From Ferrovum sp. (lineage in GTDB: Bacteria > Pseudomonadota > Gammaproteobacteria > Burkholderiales > Ferrovaceae), in assembly GCA_019456405.1 (NCBI GenBank), contig WJXM01000045.1, positions 1 through 42,401 on the forward strand: 42,401 nt of DNA, given 5' to 3'. Position numbers and translations under genes: made by a program. The notes under the pieces were generated by a model. The model worked only from the letters and a program-made list of their open reading frames with translations, searched no databases and had not been told where the DNA came from. Position 1 is the stretch's first letter; the number at the start of each line of letters is the position of its first letter. Shown here piece after piece: positions 14,897-24,312 of this stretch.

Positions 14897-16443
14897 TGGG
14901 GTCGAGGTGGGTTGAGGTGTTCCAGCGCCCGCTGGATTTCCGGGGTCATGGCCTGGCTGAAGGACTGCAGGTTCCGTTGCGCCTGCAGTGTGTCGTCCGC
15001 GAGAATGGGGGTGGAAAACACCACCACGGCTGCGCCATCACCCTGACCCCTCAGTACGGACCATGCTTCCCAAGCCTTGACGGCATAGGGGCTGGAAACC
15101 CAGTGCCGGTCCACCCAGTGGCAGTACCATACCATCCTGCGCTGGCTTTCGGAACGAATCAGGGTTTCTGTGAAAGGAAGCGGGGACGTCTGGGCAGAAA
15201 TGGACAGGGGGTGTGCAGATTCATGGATTTTTCCCCAATGGTGGTCCTGTGGAATCACCAGGGTGTTGCCGGAGGTGATCAGGGAGGTTCCCTGGGTTTG
15301 CTGGCGATAGTAGGCGATGAAGAGCGTGACGGGGGGGAGTCCAGGGGTGGAAGCATAGGCCTCTTCGAATTTGATTCGTTCCCCTGTGTAATGAGGCGTC
15401 CAGTGATTGCTTTCGAGCGGCACCGAAGACCAGGCGGGAGGAACCGTGAGTGCGAGAGAGGAGGGGGCTGCCGAGGATCGGGACAGGTGCTCCAGATGGG
15501 CCACATGCCAGCGTGGAAGAAGGGCGAGAAAGACCAGTATTCCGATAGGGGCAAATTCGATGCGTGGTCGGGGTGCGCTGTCCGGGAAGGAAGCAAATCC
15601 CGATCGAGAGTTTTCCTGAGCGGGACCCTCCCGGAAAAATGAGCCGACCCAGAACAGCAGGAACATGACCAGCCCAAAAAATAGCCAGCCATAGATGAGG
15701 TGATCCACGCCCACCGCCAATTTCATGCCGCTGAGATGGCCGATCAGGATGATGAGATAGGCGCGCACGCCATTGGCAGCCACGGGCACCACCAGGGATG
15801 CCAGCAAAAACAGGAGTTTTCTGGTCCAGTGGCGATAGGCCAGGTGGGCAAACAGGACGCCCAGAGTCAGGGAGGCGATCAGGTAGCGCAGACCACTGCA
15901 GGCTTCCACCACCGACCAGTTGCCGGTGGGGAGGGTCAGAAAATTCCCTTCCCGGTAAACCGGTATACCAGTCAGACGGATGGCGGCCGTGGCAAAATCA
16001 GCGGTGAAGTCCATCAGCGGGGGGATGAACGATTCGCCAAAGGGCACGGCCAGAAAAAGGAACAGAAGCGGAAAGAGTAACTGACGGAAAGCCGCATTCC
16101 CGATTTGCGACCAGGTGGAGCAGAGGATCATGCCCACCAGGGAAAATTGTTGAATGACCATGGCGTTGGATACTTTTCCCAGTTCCCAGGACAGGGCGAA
16201 CAAGGCAAAGACAATCAGGGCCAATCCGCTGGCGCGCGGGGGAATGTTTTTCAGCGCCTCGCGTTCTCGCCAGATCAGCCAGAGAGAAATGAATGGGATC
16301 AGCCCTCCGTGCAGATAGGTTTCGTTGCCGAGCCAGGTCTGTACGGTGAACTGGACGACGGGATAGAACCAGAGCAACAGAAGGAGCGCCATGACTCCGC
16401 TGAGGGTCAGGGGTCTTTTCCAGGGTTGGGGGAAACCGGTCAT
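14893..16443 (-). CDS. xrtA: Exosortase A with fused EpsI domain
   Basis: The protein has 516 residues. The N-terminal 270 residues form the polytopic exosortase with about eight membrane helices. The catalytic triad is visible: Cys182 in VVEACSGLRY, Arg227 in ANGVRAYL, His248 in GVDHLIYGW. The C-terminal part, from about residue 330 (LALTVPPAWSSVP), is an EpsI-like (DUF3485) domain, a fusion usual for exosortase A. The enzyme cleaves PEP-CTERM tails in the inner membrane and is thought to transfer the proteins to an envelope or polysaccharide anchor. Two likely substrates are encoded in the window (12689-13606 and 36592-37362). Its start overlaps the end of the upstream TIGR03087-like glycosyltransferase by four bases. 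Confidence 0.95.
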   Translation of the reverse strand: MTGFPQPWKRPLTLSGVMALLLLLWFYPVVQFTVQTWLGNETYLHGGLIPFISLWLIWREREALKNIPPRASGLALIVFALFALSWELGKVSNAMVIQQFSLVGMILCSTWSQIGNAAFRQLLFPLLFLFLAVPFGESFIPPLMDFTADFATAAIRLTGIPVYREGNFLTLPTGNWSVVEACSGLRYLIASLTLGVLFAHLAYRHWTRKLLFLLASLVVPVAANGVRAYLIILIGHLSGMKLAVGVDHLIYGWLFFGLVMFLLFWVGSFFREGPAQENSRSGFASFPDSAPRPRIEFAPIGILVFLALLPRWHVAHLEHLSRSSAAPSSLALTVPPAWSSVPLESNHWTPHYTGERIKFEEAYASTPGLPPVTLFIAYYRQQTQGTSLITSGNTLVIPQDHHWGKIHESAHPLSISAQTSPLPFTETLIRSESQRRMVWYCHWVDRHWVSSPYAVKAWEAWSVLRGQGDGAAVVVFSTPILADDTLQAQRNLQSFSQAMTPEIQRALEHLNPPRPQ

Positions 16444-17654
16444 GGTGCGGTTTGTCCTGTTTGAACTGAGGACAGCAGATCATCGACCACCCTCAGGTTG
16501 GTCGTCCAGTCGAAATGCTGCATCACCCACTGACGATGCGACGATATCCGTTGGGGCGAGCCTTGTATCCAGGGTTGCGCGCCCGTCACCCATTCTTCCG
16601 GCGTGGTGGCAGTCAGGCAGCCGGGCCCCAGGGATTGGGTATCCAATCCCTCCATGGCTTGCGTGCTGGCCATCACGGGTTTTTCCATGGCCAGGGCTTC
16701 CAGGATCTTGTTCTGGATGCCGCGCGCAATGCGCAGGGGTGCCACTACCCAATGGGCATGAGCGAGGTAGGGGCGGACATCGGGCACGCGTCCGGTGACA
16801 TGGATGCCTTCCCGACTACTCAATTGTCGAACGCTGTCCGTGGGGTTGGACCCCACGATATAAAAGTGGAGGTTGGGTCGAAGACGGCGGAGAAGGGGGA
16901 AAATGGTTTTTCCAAACCACTCCACGGCCTCTGCGTTGGGCCAGTAATCCATGGCTCCCGTGAAAACCAATGCGGTCTGTGCAGGGGGGTAGGGATTGGA
17001 ATGAGAGAGGGCCGGGTCGAAGTAATGGGTATCCACGCCATTGTTATACCAATGAACTTTGGACGCAGAGTGGGGAGACCGTTCACAAAATACGCTGGCT
17101 TCATGGGCCGAGACGAACAGGGAAGCGTCAAAAGTAGCGGCAATATGGCGCTCATAGTCCAGCAACCGGCGTCCTTCCCGACGATATAACTGGTTCATGG
17201 GCCAGGATTTGGAACGGGCATACTGGGTCCATTTATCCGAATCCAGGTCCACGAAGTCCATCAGTCGGTATGCCTGGGGATACCTCTCGACATATTGGGC
17301 CATGGATGAGGAGAAAACGACGATGCGCCGGATCTGTTCCCTTGGAATGACGGCATCGACCCACTGCTGGAGAGGAGTCTGGTAATAATAGGGCAAGGTG
17401 AGGGCTTGCCCCGTCCATAATCCCTTCAGACTGGTTCGTTTTGATCGTCCGGGATGCAGGGGAAGAAGACAGGTGGACGCGCACAGGGCTTTGACCTTGT
17501 CCTGATGAGACCAATCCTCGGGATCGTCGATAAAGGCGCCCAAATGGACGGCGTAATGCCGTGCCAGGTGTTGAAGCAAATGGTAGGAACGGATCTTGTC
17601 CCCCTTGTTGGGGGGGTAGGGAATGCGGTGAACCAGGAACAAAAGGGGTTCCAT
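16440..17654 (-). CDS. PEP-CTERM/XrtA-system glycosyltransferase (TIGR03087-like)
   Basis: The 404-residue protein opens LLFLVHRIPYPPNKGDKIRS, the signature of the XrtA-associated TIGR03087 family (also called stp1). The GT-B C-terminal domain has ALVFTGAMDYWPNAEAVEWF and the motif RGIQNKILEAMAMEKPV, in which the first acidic residue of the usual E-x7-E is replaced by Arg, as is common in this family. Its job is transfer of a sugar to the exopolysaccharide precursor. The ATG at 17654 overlaps the FemAB-like stop by one base and its own end overlaps xrtA, fixing it in the operon. Sugar specificity cannot be read. Confidence 0.9.
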   Translation of the reverse strand: MEPLLFLVHRIPYPPNKGDKIRSYHLLQHLARHYAVHLGAFIDDPEDWSHQDKVKALCASTCLLPLHPGRSKRTSLKGLWTGQALTLPYYYQTPLQQWVDAVIPREQIRRIVVFSSSMAQYVERYPQAYRLMDFVDLDSDKWTQYARSKSWPMNQLYRREGRRLLDYERHIAATFDASLFVSAHEASVFCERSPHSASKVHWYNNGVDTHYFDPALSHSNPYPPAQTALVFTGAMDYWPNAEAVEWFGKTIFPLLRRLRPNLHFYIVGSNPTDSVRQLSSREGIHVTGRVPDVRPYLAHAHWVVAPLRIARGIQNKILEALAMEKPVMASTQAMEGLDTQSLGPGCLTATTPEEWVTGAQPWIQGSPQRISSHRQWVMQHFDWTTNLRVVDDLLSSVQTGQTAP

Positions 17655-18685
17655 CAGCCCAGATACTTGACCAGTTGGGGGCCGAGCCAGTTTGCCACGG
17701 GCATGGGTAACTGGCGCCAGGCCTTGATGAAGAACTGGTATTTCGGATTGAGGGGGTTTTGGTCCGGAACTTCGGTGGACCGATACAGACGATATTCGTA
17801 GTGCAGGGGGGTGGGTTCGAATCCCCAGTTCTTTTTGAAATGGTAGGACCCTGTCCCCAGTTTGCTGCGTCCATAATCGAACAGTCGATAACCCCGTTCA
17901 CAACTGCGGCGCATCAATTCCCAGTACTTGAAGTCATTGGCGGCAAGAGTGCGGGCGGCCAGAGTGTCTCCCGCATAGTAAGGAAGCACTTCATCCCGAA
18001 AATAAAAGGTCAGGACACTGCTGACGACTTCCTGGTCTTTCAGGACCGACAATACTTCACAGTCCTGGCCGAAGGTGGATTTCAGCAGGGAAAAGTACCG
18101 TTTGGCAAAGGTGGGCGTGCCATGACGCAGCATATTATCCGCAAAAACTTCATAAAACCGTTCGACGGTATCATCGATTTCACTGACCAGGCCATTCTTG
18201 ATCCCGCTACGGACCATGGCCCGTTGTTTGCGCGGGATATTTTTCATGTTCTGTTCCGGGTCTGGATCGATTTCCCGACGAAATGTGACATACAGTTCCT
18301 TGCGCGGCCAGTCAGGGTGCAGGGAATGCATTTGCCGATACTCTAGATGGTCCACCTTCAGTGTGGCGGCCAGGTCCTGAGCCGCCTGATCCAGGGCTTG
18401 GGTAGCTTCGGCCGAAAGGGCGGCAATCCCCCCATAAACCCCAAAAGGCAAGGAAGACAGGGAGTGTCCAAAGTAAAAGTGGCGGATCTCGGCCAAAGGC
18501 AGGATACCCTGAATGCCCTGAGCATTTTCCACCAGAAGAAAGTGGGTTCGATGGCCAAAGGCTTCCTCGATGATTTTTTTCCATCCGGAACGGTGAAAAA
18601 AAGTGGCCTGGGGGCAAGCAGTGACAAAGGCATCCCAAGCACCCTCATCTGAGGCCGCCATGGGGCGAAGGGTCAATTCAGTCAT
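17654..18685 (-). CDS. FemAB-family XrtA/PEP-CTERM system-associated protein
   Basis: The protein has 343 residues with the double GNAT fold expected of FemAB-like proteins. The first lobe has FFHRSGWKKIIEEAFGHRTH. The second has PYYAGDTLAARTLAANDFKY and YRLFDYGRSKLGTGSYHFKK, which is characteristic of the exosortase-associated TIGR03019 group. FemAB enzymes transfer an aminoacyl group from charged tRNA; in this setting the acceptor may be an amino sugar of the exopolysaccharide or a PEP-CTERM anchor, but this is unproven. Its start overlaps the deacetylase gene by eight bases. A deacetylase making free amines directly upstream of an aminoacyltransferase-like protein is a suggestive pairing. 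Confidence 0.88.
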   Translation of the reverse strand: MTELTLRPMAASDEGAWDAFVTACPQATFFHRSGWKKIIEEAFGHRTHFLLVENAQGIQGILPLAEIRHFYFGHSLSSLPFGVYGGIAALSAEATQALDQAAQDLAATLKVDHLEYRQMHSLHPDWPRKELYVTFRREIDPDPEQNMKNIPRKQRAMVRSGIKNGLVSEIDDTVERFYEVFADNMLRHGTPTFAKRYFSLLKSTFGQDCEVLSVLKDQEVVSSVLTFYFRDEVLPYYAGDTLAARTLAANDFKYWELMRRSCERGYRLFDYGRSKLGTGSYHFKKNWGFEPTPLHYEYRLYRSTEVPDQNPLNPKYQFFIKAWRQLPMPVANWLGPQLVKYLG

Positions 18686-19523
18686 GAGACTCTCGCAAAA
18701 AAACCCGGTCGACGCGATCCCAATGAAAATCCCGCAACAGCGCCGAAATTTTTCCTTTCATTTTCGCCAGATTGACATAGTGACGAAACCGGCTTTTCAG
18801 ATTCACTCCGGCTGGACGGGGTTGGTGCGGATCGATCTCCCAGGGGTGGAAATAGAACATGCAGGACTCGCCTTCGACCCGGTTGATGCGTTGCAGCAGC
18901 CAACGGGACAGGGGATAGGGCATGAGGCGGAAGTACCCCCCGCCCGCCGCCGGAAGGTGACGTCCCGCCAGTTTGGCGGTGGTAGGCGGAATTTCCAGAA
19001 TGCCGGTATGACCTCGGGGATGAAAACGGAAACGGGGACAATCGGGCATGCCATAGTGATCATGCTGGATAGGATAGATGCTGGAACTGTAGTCGTACCC
19101 TTCCTCGTGCAGGATGTCCAGCGCCCACAAATTCTGCGATCCTATGGAGAAACTGGGCGCCCGGTACCCTCGAACCCGTTGTCCGCCCAGATCCTCCAGT
19201 AAGTGTTTGCTGTGCCGGATATCGGTACGAAATTCCTCGGGAGATTGTTCGCTGGCGCGGTAGTGGTCATAGCCATGGCTGGCCAGTTCATGCCCCCCGG
19301 CAAGGATCGAACGGACGAGGCCCGGATACCGTTCCGCAATCCAGCCCAGAGTAAAGAACGTGGCATGGGCCCGATGATGGTCGAGCAGGGCAAGAATGGT
19401 CTCCATGTTTCGCTCGATGCGGCAGGGAAGGTGAGCCCAGTCTTCGCGGCGGATATAGGGCGCGAAGGCGGAGACCTGAAAATAGTCCTCGACATCGATG
19501 GTCATGGCATTGGGGCGGGACAT
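18678..19523 (-). CDS. XrtA-system polysaccharide deacetylase (NodB family)
   Basis: The 281-residue protein begins MSRPNAMTIDVEDYFQVSAF, the typical start of the exosortase-associated deacetylase family TIGR03006. NodB motifs are present: the metal and catalytic Asp residues in TIDVED, the two metal-binding His in SHGYDH (about residues 82-87), and RGYRAPSFS as motif 3. It has no signal peptide, so it probably acts in the cytoplasm on lipid-linked or nucleotide-linked N-acetyl sugars, removing acetate. It starts five bases after the stop of the WecB gene, which provides ManNAc-type sugars, and overlaps the FemAB-like gene. Confidence 0.92.
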   Translation of the reverse strand: MSRPNAMTIDVEDYFQVSAFAPYIRREDWAHLPCRIERNMETILALLDHHRAHATFFTLGWIAERYPGLVRSILAGGHELASHGYDHYRASEQSPEEFRTDIRHSKHLLEDLGGQRVRGYRAPSFSIGSQNLWALDILHEEGYDYSSSIYPIQHDHYGMPDCPRFRFHPRGHTGILEIPPTTAKLAGRHLPAAGGGYFRLMPYPLSRWLLQRINRVEGESCMFYFHPWEIDPHQPRPAGVNLKSRFRHYVNLAKMKGKISALLRDFHWDRVDRVFLRESHD

Positions 19524-19527
19524 GGGA

Positions 19528-20697
19528 CTAGATTCCCGTCATCGCGGCAGGCGCAACGAAATGAGGGTTGAAGACGGCGCGCAGGTGCGCGGTGATGCGC
19601 CAGGCTGCCTGCCCATCCCAGTAATCCGGGATTCGTCCGGCCTTGCCCCGGCCAGCCAGGATGTTCAGAACGGTAGCCAGGATGCGGGCGCGATCCTGGC
19701 CGACGATGGTGTTGCTGCCTTGATCCACCGTAATGGGGCGTTCGGTATTTTCGCGCAAGGTCACGCAGGGGATTCCCAGGGCGGTGGTTTCTTCCTGGAT
19801 GCCCCCCGAATCTGTCAGGAAAAGTCGGGCATCCTTCATCAGTCCCAGCAGGGGCAAATACCCCAAGGGGGGGAGAATGGCCAAAGTGGGGAGATTCAGG
19901 AACTCCGTCAAATGGAATTCATCGATTTTTTGGCGCGTGCGCGGATGCAGGGGAAAGGCGAGGGGAATATGGCGCGAGACCTCTTCCAGCGTTTCCAGAA
20001 GATTCCGCAGGACCACTGGGTCATCCACGTTGGAGGGGCGATGCAGGGTCAACACGCCAAAGGACCGAGGGGTGCCCGAGAAAACGGCAGGCAGTCCATT
20101 CCGGGAAAAGGTCGTGGCGGCGGGAATGGCGCGGGAAAGATTGTGATGCAGGGTATCGATCATGACATTGCCGACAAAATGAATTTTTTCCGCATCGATG
20201 CCTTCCCGAATCAGGTTGTCCTTGGCCTGAAGTTCGGTGGTGAACAGAAAATCAGAAATCTGGTCGGTCAGGACCCGGTTGATCTCTTCGGGCATGGCGC
20301 GGTCAAAACTGCGCAGCCCCGCTTCCACATGGATGACGGGAATCTGTTTTTTGGCGGCGACCAGGGCGCAGGCAATGGTGGAGTTGACATCCCCCACCAC
20401 CAGAATGGCTGCGGGGTTCAAGGTGTCCAGGACCGGTTCAAACCGGTCCATGATTCTGGCGGTTTGCACGGCGTGCGTGCCTGACCCCACTTCCAGATCG
20501 ATGTCCGGAGGCGGAATGCCCAGATCCGCAAAGAGTTGTTGGTACATGGCCTCGTCATAATGCTGCCCCGTATGGACCAGTTGTGCGCGCAACCCTGAAT
20601 GTCCGGAGCGCAGCGCGCTCAAAATCGGGGCGATTTTCATGAAATTGGGGCGTGCGCCCACGATGCATAAAATCAGGGGAAGGGAAGGGTCACTCAT
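19528..20697 (-). CDS. wecB: UDP-N-acetylglucosamine 2-epimerase (non-hydrolysing)
   Basis: The protein has 389 residues from ATG 20697 (ATG 20700 equally possible); a longer frame from 20733 lies inside the upstream gene. Motifs of WecB/MnaA are clear: GARPNFMKIAPIL, HTGQHYDEAMY, VVGDVNST, VEAGLRSFDRAMPEEINR, and DSGGIQEE with ENTERPITVDQGSN. It interconverts UDP-GlcNAc and UDP-ManNAc in the cytoplasm and so supplies ManNAc or ManNAcA for the exopolysaccharide. The start overlaps the ATPase stop by a few bases. Presence of this gene with a deacetylase suggests an amino-sugar-containing polymer. Confidence 0.93.
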   Translation of the reverse strand: MSDPSLPLILCIVGARPNFMKIAPILSALRSGHSGLRAQLVHTGQHYDEAMYQQLFADLGIPPPDIDLEVGSGTHAVQTARIMDRFEPVLDTLNPAAILVVGDVNSTIACALVAAKKQIPVIHVEAGLRSFDRAMPEEINRVLTDQISDFLFTTELQAKDNLIREGIDAEKIHFVGNVMIDTLHHNLSRAIPAATTFSRNGLPAVFSGTPRSFGVLTLHRPSNVDDPVVLRNLLETLEEVSRHIPLAFPLHPRTRQKIDEFHLTEFLNLPTLAILPPLGYLPLLGLMKDARLFLTDSGGIQEETTALGIPCVTLRENTERPITVDQGSNTIVGQDRARILATVLNILAGRGKAGRIPDYWDGQAAWRITAHLRAVFNPHFVAPAAMTGI

Positions 20698-21736
20698 CAT
20701 GCTGGTCGATGATTTCGTTGGAGTTGGAAGCACTGAATAAGGACCTCATCAGAGTGGAGACATTCTTGTGAATGGCGTTCGCCATCAGCATCAGGGCATT
20801 CTGGGTGGCTTCCAGACGATCCAGACGCGACTCGAAGGTGGACAGAAAAGCCTGTGCCAGGGGATCGGACGAACCGCTGGTCGGTGGAATCAGATGGGAT
20901 TCGGGCAAGGGATCGTGGGAATGGGTGACTTCCTGGCGCAGGTCCTGAATGACCTCGTCCACATCTTCGACGCTGATCCGGTGCTTTTCCTCGAGCATGC
21001 CAAAGACCAGGATCCGGTCGCACAATGTATTGATCTTTCTTGGAATGCCGCCGGTGAATTCGTGTATGAGGGAAAAAGAGTCGGGGGTGAAGGTGGGATC
21101 CTGGTTCCAGCCCGACAGATGCAAACGGTGTTCGATGTATTCCCGCGTCTCCTCTTCCTTCAAAGGGCCTAAATGGTAAGAGGCGATGACCCGCTGGTTG
21201 AGCTGGACCATTTGCGGGCTTTGCAGGGTGTTTCGGAATTCGGGTTGGCCGATCAGAAAACTTTGCAACAACGACTGATTATCCAATTGATAATTGGACA
21301 ACATGCGCAACTCTTCCACCGCTTTGGAAGTCAGATTCTGGGCTTCATCGACGATGATCAGCACCCGTTTGTTTTGTTGAACCGCGCGTCTGAAGAACAT
21401 TTGCAGGTTGTTGAGCAGAACCGCCTTGGACAAGGATTCATGGGGCAAACCAAAGCCGCCCGAGATCGTTCTCAAAATGTCATCAGCATCCAGATGCGTA
21501 CTGACCAGGTGGGTGCTGAGGATATTGTCCTGACCGAGGGTTTCAAACAGTTTTCTGACCAGCAGGGTTTTTCCTGCGCCCACTTCTCCCGTGATGACGA
21601 TGAACCCTTCCCCCAGGGACAGGCCATAGTTGAGATAGGACATGGCACGCTTATGTCCGCTGCTGGCGAAGAAAAAACTGGGGTCGGGGCTCAGTTGAAA
21701 GGGCTTGGACGTCAGGTGATAAAACGAGGTATACAT
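20690..21736 (-). CDS. XrtA-associated ExeA-like ATPase
   Basis: The 348-residue protein begins MYTSFYHLTSKPFQLSPDPS, standard for the ExeA/GspA-like AAA ATPases of XrtA loci (TIGR03015). Walker A is GEVGAGKT near residues 51-58 and Walker B LIIVDEAQN near 125-133; sensor regions follow (QSFLIGQPEF, GGIPRKINTLCDR). The C-terminal 80 residues after the ATPase core are variable. The role is unknown; it may energise or gate assembly of the export apparatus. It is 55 bases downstream of the outer-membrane protein gene and overlaps wecB. Confidence 0.9.
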   Translation of the reverse strand: MYTSFYHLTSKPFQLSPDPSFFFASSGHKRAMSYLNYGLSLGEGFIVITGEVGAGKTLLVRKLFETLGQDNILSTHLVSTHLDADDILRTISGGFGLPHESLSKAVLLNNLQMFFRRAVQQNKRVLIIVDEAQNLTSKAVEELRMLSNYQLDNQSLLQSFLIGQPEFRNTLQSPQMVQLNQRVIASYHLGPLKEEETREYIEHRLHLSGWNQDPTFTPDSFSLIHEFTGGIPRKINTLCDRILVFGMLEEKHRISVEDVDEVIQDLRQEVTHSHDPLPESHLIPPTSGSSDPLAQAFLSTFESRLDRLEATQNALMLMANAIHKNVSTLMRSLFSASNSNEIIDQHDE

Positions 21737-21791
21737 GGCTGGGCGTAGGGGTCCGGGATTCGTGGTCGGCGACAGAAATAGGGGAAGTCGG

Positions 21792-23387
21792 TCAGAAAAT
21801 GAAATTCAACCCCGCAATCAAGGCATTTTCCATAAAACTATAGCCACCGATGAATCCCGCGCCATTCATGTATTGATGCCGGTAAGTCAGGGAACTGGTG
21901 ACTTTTTCAGTGATTTTGTCAGACAGTCCCACGAGCAGAAAATTGTTGGTTTCCTGCCCGACCAGATTTGCCATGGAGTAGCGGGCATAGGTATCAGAGA
22001 AGGTGGCCGTTACGACGGGGGTCAGTTGATTGGACCAGGTCAAGGTCGCCCCGGTGCTGGTGAAGGCGCCAAAGGCTAGATAGTTCTGGAGTTGGAGGAA
22101 TGGATTGTTGAGGGAAGAGGCGCCGGGTTGCTGCAGCGGGAGCATCTGGGTATCGAACAGAGTGAACAGTACCGTATTGCGGGGGGTGGTCACGCCGATA
22201 CTGGACTGGAAAGACTTGCTCAAAAAGATTTCATTGGTGATGGCATTCATGCCGTACAGGGAGGCTTGGGGGCCCAATGCCGAGAGGATTTGCTGGACCG
22301 CCTGTTGGCGTTGGACAGGATCGGTGATCTGGGTGAGCAATAACTGATCCAGTGCCGTCGCCGGCGGGATATATTGTTGTCCCATGCTGGACAGGACATC
22401 CTGATGGTATCCCGCCTGAACCATGACATGGTGCATGCGGTGACTCAGGTTCAGCAGGTAGGTTCGGCCGTAAAACCGTTCTCCGGCACTCATGTCCAGA
22501 CGGGTGCGTGGGGAGGGGCTCCAGCCATAGCCAACGTTCCAGAAAGTACCCTGAGGACGGGGGCCAAAATAGACAAAGTTGTCGTTTTCGTAGCCGACTT
22601 GAGAGGTGAGTTTGAATTCTGGGGTGATCAGATACCCCAAGTCTGCCGTCAGCAAGGAAATCGTGGAACTGGGGAATCCCGGATAGACCATCTGATTATT
22701 GTTGTAATCCAGTTTCCATAAAAAATTGGTGAATTCGGCGCCATTAGCGACATACAGGTCGGCAATATTCGTGGTGGCAGAAAAATCATAAGCCGGATTG
22801 AATCCTACCGGAGGCGCACTGAATGCCCCCCCATAGGCGGCCGGCCCTGCCATACTAAAATTCATGGCGGTATGGGTCAACTTGGCCTGGGCGATGAATT
22901 CTTCATCGAAGTTGTGGACCAGGGTGGGGCTGATGGTCTCGGTTCTGACATTGGCGACGTTCCCGGTCAGGTTGGCACCATTGGCGCTGACGGGGCCAAA
23001 GAGGGTCAGGGGTTGCTGGCTGATGGTGGAAGTGGCATCGATAAAAAATGTCTTTTTGATCAGTTCCAGGTCGCCCGTGGCATTCAACTGGTTGTAATAG
23101 GTATGTTCCCAGCCATAATTATTGTAGATCATGTCCAGCAGGGAATAATCGATGTTCAATTTCAGTTGGCTGCCGATGTCCTTGATGGAGATGCCGGGGG
23201 TCAACTGGGTGATGAACCCTGGGGTGGCCTGGTTGCCGGGGGCCAGGGTAAGGTTGTCCGTGTAGGTCTCCGAAGTGCTGAAACGGGGGGTGATGGTCAG
23301 GGTATCTGCGCCAGCGGTCCCTGACTCCAGGGTGGTCAGGAGGAGCAGAAAACCGGCGCGGTGGAGCGGACTACGCCTGCTGACCAT
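21792..23387 (-). CDS. XrtA-system outer-membrane beta-barrel protein (TIGR03016-like)
   Basis: The protein has 531 residues from ATG 23387, which gives a normal signal peptide (MVSRRSPLHRAGFLLLL, cleavage near TAGADT). In-frame ATGs at 23399 and 23417 lie inside the Gly-Tyr repeat tail of the preceding kinase gene, so the genes overlap by 17 bases or more. The mature chain shows alternating beta strands with aromatic residues throughout, starting TLTITPRFSTSETYTDNLTL and ending in the C-terminal strand ALIAGLNFIF with terminal Phe, the signature for BAM-dependent barrels. It matches the PEP-CTERM-associated outer-membrane family TIGR03016. It may be the export pore or a stabiliser of it; function has not been shown. 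Confidence 0.9.
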   Translation of the reverse strand: MVSRRSPLHRAGFLLLLTTLESGTAGADTLTITPRFSTSETYTDNLTLAPGNQATPGFITQLTPGISIKDIGSQLKLNIDYSLLDMIYNNYGWEHTYYNQLNATGDLELIKKTFFIDATSTISQQPLTLFGPVSANGANLTGNVANVRTETISPTLVHNFDEEFIAQAKLTHTAMNFSMAGPAAYGGAFSAPPVGFNPAYDFSATTNIADLYVANGAEFTNFLWKLDYNNNQMVYPGFPSSTISLLTADLGYLITPEFKLTSQVGYENDNFVYFGPRPQGTFWNVGYGWSPSPRTRLDMSAGERFYGRTYLLNLSHRMHHVMVQAGYHQDVLSSMGQQYIPPATALDQLLLTQITDPVQRQQAVQQILSALGPQASLYGMNAITNEIFLSKSFQSSIGVTTPRNTVLFTLFDTQMLPLQQPGASSLNNPFLQLQNYLAFGAFTSTGATLTWSNQLTPVVTATFSDTYARYSMANLVGQETNNFLLVGLSDKITEKVTSSLTYRHQYMNGAGFIGGYSFMENALIAGLNFIF

Positions 23388-24312
23388 AGCCGTATCCATA
23401 GCCGTAGCCGTAACCATAGGTCCCCAGGGAAAGCTGATGAGAGGCGCGGTTGATGATCAAGCCGACATAGCCGCAATGTTGGACCAGAGTCAGCGCGGAT
23501 TTGAGCGCTGGCTGGGTGGTGGAGGCGGCGTCCACCACCATGACCACCTGGCCCATGTGCGTGGATAACACGCTGGACTCGGTGGTGACCAGCAAGGGGG
23601 GGGAATCAAACAGAATCAGACGATCGGGGTAGCGTCCTGCCAGATCGTCCAGCAGGTGAGCCATGGCTTCACTGGCCAGCAGTTCAGTGGCATTGCGGGT
23701 GGGTTTTCCGGCGGGAAGCAGGGTGAAATTGGCGATGGAGGTCTTGATCAGAACCTCCGAAAGCGGCAGTTCGGGGTTCTGGATCAGGTCGAGCAGGCCC
23801 AGTTCCGCTTGAATGCCCAATAATTTCAGTTGACTGGGTTTGGAGACATCGGCATCCACCAGCAATACGGTACGGTCCATTTCCATGGCTATGCTGATGG
23901 CCAGGTTGAGGGCGCAGAAAGATTTTCCATCACCGGGCAAGGCACTGGTGACCATGATCAGATTGCTGTTCTTTAATTTTCTCTCGCCACTGAACGCATT
24001 GTTGATGAGCGGGCGCTTGATCATGCGAAACTCTTCTGCCGTCAACGAATATTCGCCCGTAGGGGTGACAATATTCGCATGGCGTAGGCGCTCGAGATCG
24101 ATTTTGGCAAAGGAAGCCGTGCCGGTTTCCGCTGCTTTTTGTTCTGCAGAAACTTCGGGAAACGGGTTTCCGGAAGGAAGAAGCGGCGATTGCGCCCCCT
24201 CTGCCAAAACCGTCGAGGGTTCCTGGACAAGGTCAGGGACCGTTGTCTCGGGGGCGGAAATGACAGGGGTCCGTTGTTCCAGTTTGCTGGCGGCTTTTTC
24301 GATGATACTCAT
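23371..24312 (-). CDS. XrtA-associated BY-kinase (tyrosine autokinase)
   Basis: The 313-residue protein belongs to the TIGR03018-type cytoplasmic bacterial tyrosine kinases. Walker A-like segment TSALPGDGKSFCALNLA is near residues 127-143, Walker A' VLLVDADVSKPS near 161-172, and Walker B LILFDSPPLL near 228-237. The C-terminus is a tyrosine cluster made of alternating Gly-Tyr (GYGYGYGYGYGYG, ending QQA), encoded by a six-base repeat. BY-kinases autophosphorylate such clusters and, with the Wzz-like partner (24309-25844), time polymerisation and export. The start overlaps the chain-length gene by four bases, so stoichiometry is coupled. Confidence 0.93.
   Translation of the reverse strand: MSIIEKAASKLEQRTPVISAPETTVPDLVQEPSTVLAEGAQSPLLPSGNPFPEVSAEQKAAETGTASFAKIDLERLRHANIVTPTGEYSLTAEEFRMIKRPLINNAFSGERKLKNSNLIMVTSALPGDGKSFCALNLAISIAMEMDRTVLLVDADVSKPSQLKLLGIQAELGLLDLIQNPELPLSEVLIKTSIANFTLLPAGKPTRNATELLASEAMAHLLDDLAGRYPDRLILFDSPPLLVTTESSVLSTHMGQVVMVVDAASTTQPALKSALTLVQHCGYVGLIINRASHQLSLGTYGYGYGYGYGYGQQA

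Noticed and set aside
19498-20484. 328-codon plus-strand open frame
   Set aside because: Antisense to wecB, whose motifs are complete.
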